Below are positions 58,960-64,000 of a stretch of DNA of 64,000 nt, in pieces. Location of the stretch: the NCBI GenBank assembly GCA_949825065.1, contig OX463856.1:15794948-15858947 (forward strand), in the 5' to 3' direction. Each line of letters begins with the position of its first letter. Position 1 is the first letter of the stretch. Made by a program: the position numbers and the translations under genes. This DNA is from Odontocerum albicorne. Its lineage: Eukaryota; Arthropoda; Insecta; Trichoptera; Odontoceridae. The notes below the pieces were generated by a model, which searched no databases, was not told the origin of the DNA, and saw nothing but the letters and a program-made list of their open reading frames with translations.

Positions 58960-59375
58960 TTAATGTTTGAAGACAATTTCATTCATATGTTGAGCGTGGC
59001 TGGCTCTTATGTATTTACTTTAACCGACCAGTCCAATTTTGGACTACTTCTTTAAGCATTTGGGGTCGTATATCGCCAATTACTAGTCATATGTTGTCTT
59101 CTAATGCCTCAATCGAGTCCGGTTTATTAGCATAGACTAGCGACTTTACGTATACCCAAAGGAAATAATCTAAGGGCGTTAAATCGCAGGATCTTGGTGG
59201 CCAATTAACAGGTCCATTTCGCAAAATTTTGCTATCGCCAAAAGTTAATTTCAGTAAATCGATCGTGCCGGTTGTTGTGTAGGGTGTAGCGCCGTTTTAC
59301 TGAAACCACATTTCCTCCACAGCCGTGGCCTTCAATTAGGGATTGAAAAAGTCAGTTATCATGGCTCTATAGCGA
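58960..59375 (-). pseudogene. Tc1/mariner-superfamily transposase remnant, minus
   Basis: Minus strand: AVEEMWFQ, stop, NGATPYTTTGTIDLLKL, NWPPRSCDLTPLDYFLWVYV, KSLVYANKPDSIEALEDNI and EVVQNWTGRLK. Same transposase group as 57080-57692 but a different, better preserved C-terminal half. Catalytic DGA is NGA, and stops break it. Confidence 0.82.
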
Positions 59376-59854
59376 CCAAAGAATCGAAGGATTAGTCGAA
59401 GACATATAAATGTTTATGTAGCAGATAAAAAGACGTTATAGTATTGAATATTTTATTTATCGACATAAAAATCAAATATTTTTCAATGCCTCGAAGTGTT
59501 AACACACCAAACAAAAATTTATTTTGGAAAATTGCTTTTCTAATATTATAAATACACCTTATTTATAATATATTATTAAAAACGTGTTTACGAAGTATTT
59601 GTATTGAAAAGCATAAAAATGTTTCATTATTGCAATTTTATATATTCAATCCAATTTAAAATCATTAACAATTTTCTTCATAATAAATCTTATAAGTAAG
59701 GGAAGTTCTATACACTTATATATTAGTATATTTTTTCCGATATTCATTAATGTTACACCCATTGCAAAGGACTCTCACTTGGTACAGTTTAAAATATTAA
59801 ATTTGGTTCAATAAAGAGAAATACAATTGACAATAAGATTTTTTTTAAATAAAC
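59376..59854. other. 5' flank of third Gr
   Basis: AT-rich. AAATAAACATGCC gives a good insect start context at 59855. No other gene. Confidence 0.45.
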
Positions 59855-60871
59855 ATGCCTACGATAAAGGTGAAACCGATTGACTTGACAACATCGATGC
59901 ATTCATTTGCTGAAACAATGTATCCGATTGAATTTATCAAACGAATATTCGGTCTCAACGTAGCACCGATTAAAAATCGGTGCGGAATATTTGATAAATT
60001 ACTTTGGAAAAATATAAGTCTGTTTTGGATTACTTACGCTTTTGCAAAATTAAGTATTTGCATTAAATTGAGCCTCGACGAATATTACAAATCAATTGAA
60101 CAGGATGTTGAAGACCATGGCATGAACAAGGCGATCCAAACGTTATTTTACGGAAACGAATTTATAGTTTTCTTGATGACCTCTTTATTCTTTTGGAAAA
60201 ACACAGATAAAAAAGTGAAACTGTCAGAAAACATACAGAAATTCGATCAACATTTCACGCTGACTGGAAAAGTTATCGACAACAGTAAACTTCGGAATTT
60301 CATTCGATTCCTTGTGCCCGTATTCTTTGTTTACTTTTTTCTAATCTTTATCAATTCTTATTTCAATATGTGTTCGTCAAAAATGTTTATATATTGTATT
60401 TACAATTATTTTGTTTTGTATCATATATGTCATGTGATGCTTTTTGCTGTTATTGAAGAAATTTTACTTTCTTTCGCTTTAAGAACAAGATTCAAAGCTT
60501 TAAATGAAGCCATACTCCAGCTTTACCAAGTTCCAACATTTAATGAAAATAATAAAATAGTTGTGGAAACAAATATTATCAAAATGAGAAACGCTAAATT
60601 GTGTTTATATCGTGATCTACACTATGAGCTTTGCTCTATAACAGATGATATGAAAAATTATCTCTCACTTCAAACTGTAATGAATATTCTGATGTGTTTT
60701 ATTTCTTCTTTTTTGTCGATTTTTGTAATCTTCTTCGGAGACTCAGCGAGTGGAAAAAATGTGAAGTTACTCAGTGATCAAGGGAATATTATCATCATTT
60801 TATTATATGAAGCAGAGGAACTGATCAAGATTTATTATTTGATCATTTACAGTATTGCGATTCAGGAAGAG
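59855..60871 (+). CDS. Third Gr exon 1
   Basis: 339 codons, MPTIKVKPID ... AIQEE, followed by donor GTAATT. The open frame runs to 60907 inside the intron. An alternative start at Met14 or Met24 would better align with MCTLEKALF of the other two genes, so the first ~14 residues are less certain. Confidence 0.93.
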
Positions 60872-63800
60872 GTAATTCAATTGTTTTATTTTTATATTCC
60901 CTGTTAAAACATTAAATAAAACACTCTCATTTATATTTTAACTGAATTTCCATTATATTTCATTCAAGAGTTTTGTAAAAGGCTGTTATCAAAAATTCAG
61001 ATGGTGTAAGTTTATTTTTCCAAAAATGCGCGAGTTGTCATTTAGTTTACTGATAATCTTCTTTGTTCAATGTTTTCAAGGCTGTGTGAAATATATGAAT
61101 GTTTAAACTTGACCACAAGCGTCAAGTATGCTTTTTTAGTATTCTGATACAAATAGTCAAATCAAAAACATAGAAGGATAGCCATACTCGTAGGAGGGAT
61201 ATCCGAGAAAATAAGTCTTCTATCCCTCGTGTGGCTTCTCATGAAAGCTTAGAAATATATAATACTATTTGATCCATTACATCCAGAGATCTCGGCAAAG
61301 ATACTCGTAACTCCGCAATAATGAAAAATGAATCTAGATCATGTGTCTAAACAAGTTTTCTTGAAGTCGTCTAGAAAGAGATAAAACAATTGAGAGAAGA
61401 AAGATTAATGAGGCTGACTGCAAAGAAACTAGAACTGCCAATGACAAAATTACCAATTATAGAAGTTACACAGTGTTTTCAATAAAACTATAGAAATAGT
61501 AAAAAATGTTTTAATCAACATTAATTGAAAATTTTAGAGATGCAAATTTTTTTGGTAGTCAAAATTTTTTCACCCTCCGATATATTAAATAACTCAGATA
61601 CTATATATAAAGTAACCCTTAATTAGGATTTGACTTTAAACTCCTGCTAAAAAGCATATGCAAAGGACTCAAGAATAACAATGGTTGCCAAATTCTCCAC
61701 ATTACTCAGTCGATAGAATCGAGACAGACGTCACTTCATGAAACATTCAGAATTTCTATTTTTAAATAGATGTCATTCATTATGAGATGATTTTATATTT
61801 TTATGTTTCTTACATAGTAAAAAATACATTCCAGATGTTTATTTTATCCTATGGTACATCCTTTCAGGCACATAAGACCGGAGATATCCTGCAATACATC
61901 TCAATCCATTCTAAGGAACCAGAATTTAACAATACAGTAAGTTAGGAAAAACTATTTGAAACCTTTATTAACCTTTTTGAAACACCAATATTGTTTTATT
62001 TATCACATTTTTTATCTTTTCTTCGCTTGTTCCTACTTTCTAGCCTGAGTTTTTCTTTCGTCTTGAATATTTTCACATATCGACTGACGACCTAGACCCT
62101 AAAAAAATGTTTCGACGCGACCAGTCTTCACCTCCTTGGTTAAGTCATTTAGACACATATATCCTTTTGGGTTCAATTTAAACATGAACAAAACATAACA
62201 GTAAAATGATTTGGTAACAGTCTGGTTTAGGTTTTGGAAAACTGGATTTTTATAATTTGCCATATTATTTTATAGCATTGTTATAATTATTGGGCTATTG
62301 TTGTAATTTACCAAAAGGTTAAAACTGAAGACAATATTGTCTCCAGGTTACGCTCTTCAACATGTCCGTATCACTCACGAATGAATGAAGCTCTACAAAT
62401 ATAAGAACTACCTTGGAATATCGTAATGTTTCATTTCTAAAGGAATCGGAAATATTATTATGATAACCAAAGTATTAACAGCAAACTGGAAAGAATTTCC
62501 TCCATGATCCATGTAGTCCTTTATAGTATTCATATTTCAGAATATTCAGGTATTCGCCATGCAACATTTCTGAAATAACTCGCCGTTGTAATTATTTTTC
62601 ACCAAATTCCAGGTACGTCACTTTACATTACAGCTGGTCTATACGAACGTGAATATTACTGCTTGTGGAATGTTTCCTATTGACTTCACGCTTGTTTTTG
62701 AGGTATTTTTCTACTTAATTATTTGAAAGAATCTTAAAGTATTGGGGAAACGGAATATTCCTTAATATTTTTAATTTGATATTTCAACATTTTAGTTTAA
62801 TGTTTTCATCATAGAAAGTTTTACATTACACTTTATTTTTTTTTATTTTGAAACTGTAGCCCTAACAAGAACGTTAAGCATTTTTCTTTACTCTTGGTTT
62901 TTAAGACAAGAATTTTTTCATTAGCAAGATCTGAATCGTAATTTAATGTATTTTACCTTGTAATTTGTTTATCAAATTATGTTTATTCCACTTTACGTAA
63001 CGGTATAACCATACCAGTTTCAAGGTTTTCATCTCATCCTCAGGGGAGCACAAACAAGTCTTGTTTGTGCTCTCCTGATGATGAGATGAAACCTTGAGAC
63101 TCGTTAGAATAAACAATGTTTAACATAACAAATTACAATGTATGTAAGCCTACACAATGTGAATGCCTTAACTATAAATAATATGTTTTACCTTGTATTG
63201 TCAGCAGATGGATCCGATATTTCCTATATCTGCATATAACAACAAAACATGCATATTCACCTTAAAATAAGCATCTCAACAATATTGTCGTTAGTAATAC
63301 AGTTCATTAGATATCACTCACAATAGGAAGACAAATATCTTGGATGAGTGGTGATTTTTCTAACAGCGAAAACTCTGTCTCCAACAAAATATCAACTGAT
63401 TAATACAAAGCTCTGTCTCCAAAAAAATATCATCTGATGTAATACAAAGTTAAAGTTTGATGGTGTCTCGCGTAGCCGGACAACATACGAGTATCCGAGT
63501 GCTTAATTAATAATGCATCTATTTAACTTCAAAATCGAGCTCCGAGAACCAAACCTACAGCGATGAACCAAATCATCAAGTCAAACAAGTCGAAGTTTCT
63601 CTACAGGACTTTCTATATTACTAGACATGTGTTACTAAGGATAATCTGGAAACTTTCAGAAGAATTTGACAGGACGTTACTTTACACGAGGGTCCTCAAC
63701 GGGCATTGTGATAATTCGCTATAACTAAACGGCGCCAAATAATACATCATCATCATGACTCTTAGGAATAAAAATTATAAACTTGATAATGGCAATTATT

Positions 63801-63883
63801 TTAATTGTTTTTCTCTCTTTTAACAGATCTTGGGAGCAGTTGCAACATATTTTATAGTTTTGATTCAATTCTACACTTCGTAA
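59855..63883 (+). CDS. Gustatory receptor (Gr), third gene, four exons
   Basis: Insect gustatory receptor, a ligand-gated channel of chemosensory neurons by family. Exons join phase 0: 59855-60871, 61868-61936, 62613-62702, 63827-63883, giving 339+23+30+18 = 410 aa. Hydrophobic segments lie near residues 47-65, 92-113, 148-170, 175-205, 272-295 and 310-333, and in exon 4 (VATYFIVLIQF), with the canonical TY-x5-QF signature. Conserved with Gr copies A and B: FGLNVAPIK, FFWKN, LTGK, VIEEILL, DLHYEL, CGMFPID. Exon 2, 3 and phase structure are the same, so all three descend from one ancestor. It lies on the opposite strand from the pair. No disabling change. A polyadenylation signal AATAAA is at 63989-63994. 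Ligand unknown. Confidence 0.94.
61868..61936 (+). CDS. Third Gr exon 2
   Basis: AHKTGDILQYISIHSKEPEF then NNT, 23 codons. I prefer the acceptor CCTTTCAG at 61860-61867 over CATTCCAG at 61827-61834, because it gives the same exon length as the paralogues. Confidence 0.88.
62613..62702 (+). CDS. Third Gr exon 3
   Basis: VRHFTLQLVYTNVNITACGM then FPIDFTLVFE, 30 codons, acceptor TTCCAG, donor GTATTT (weak). Confidence 0.92.
62950..63140. mobile_element. Hairpin element in third Gr intron 3
   Basis: The left arm (GTTTATTCCACTTTACGTAA...CAGGGGAGCACAAACAAG) pairs with 63060-63135. Same family as 37786-38222, without the SINE and with part of the right arm missing. Confidence 0.8.
63827..63883 (+). 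CDS. Third Gr exon 4 with TY-x5-QF motif
   Basis: ILGAVATYFIVLIQFYTS, stop. Acceptor TTTTAACAG. Confidence 0.94.
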   Translation: MLGAVATYFIVLIQFYTS

Positions 63884-63988
63884 AATCTAAAGAAAAACTT
63901 GATACTTGTAAAACTAAATTTGAAACACTAAAATTTTTTATTTATTTGAAACAATAAGCAATTATAAAACACATTTCATTAATTTCTT

Positions 63989-63994
63989 AATAAA
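63989..63994 (+). terminator. Polyadenylation signal of third Gr
   Basis: AATAAA 106 bases past the stop codon, the first one clearly placed for a short 3' UTR. Confidence 0.5.
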
Positions 63995-64000
63995 TCACAA

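Noticed and set aside
61835..61867. Longer exon 2 of the third Gr starting after CATTCCAG
   Set aside because: Frame is open, but the downstream acceptor CCTTTCAG gives exactly the 23-codon exon shared by both paralogues.

Overview
The window is AT-rich nuclear DNA from an insect. The evidence is three spliced seven-transmembrane gustatory-receptor (Gr) genes, tRNA-derived SINEs, RTE-like and other LINE remnants, Tc1/mariner and hAT transposons and one LTR element. A beetle is plausible from the mix of elements, but the sequence does not prove an order. I see no bacterial or viral genes. Almost all other open frames are transposon remnants or read-through of short tandem repeats.

Layout. Bases 1-19525 and 19526-36710 are two copies of one tandem segmental duplication. 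A third copy begins at 36711 and stops after about 0.7 kb in an expanded ~113-bp repeat. Each full copy holds one Gr gene on the minus strand. Exon 1 is a long open frame. I located exons 2 to 4 far downstream by matching splice sites, phase, exon length and the conserved C-terminal TY-x5-Q motif: Gr copy A 4511-15215 (405 aa), Gr copy B 24092-32462 (409 aa). A third, more distant Gr on the plus strand (59855-63883, 410 aa) has the same exon plan: a long exon 1, then 23 codons, 30 codons and a short last exon, all phase 0. A lone Gr exon 3 with a stop codon at 55201-55290 marks a fourth, dead locus.

The copies differ mainly by mobile-element events. Copy A has, in Gr intron 1, a hAT element (8780-13102) nested in an RTE-like LINE fragment. 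That hAT carries 36 tandem copies of a 67-bp piece of its own transposase core (the TTDGAPAM motif), with a 201-bp higher-order period starting to form. Copy B lost the left part of this hAT and the whole array by deletion, and gained a 1.28-kb mariner at the matching site of intron 1.

Distal to the duplication are a hairpin element with a SINE in its loop, then a 9.7-kb LTR retrotransposon (38831-48565). Its long terminal repeats are nearly identical, and its interior has no recognisable gag or pol (a LARD-type, non-autonomous element) but does have an 89-bp minisatellite. Then come a self-complementary mariner (49576-50398), a 956-bp fold-back element (51751-52706), a broken RTE-like LINE (53690-54870), two converging Tc1/mariner transposase remnants around a 167-bp tandem repeat, and the third Gr.

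The Gr genes would act as ligand-gated cation channels in gustatory neurons (family knowledge). Nothing in the window forms a multi-gene pathway. The main story is receptor duplication in a region reshaped by transposons, with a satellite being born from a transposase gene.
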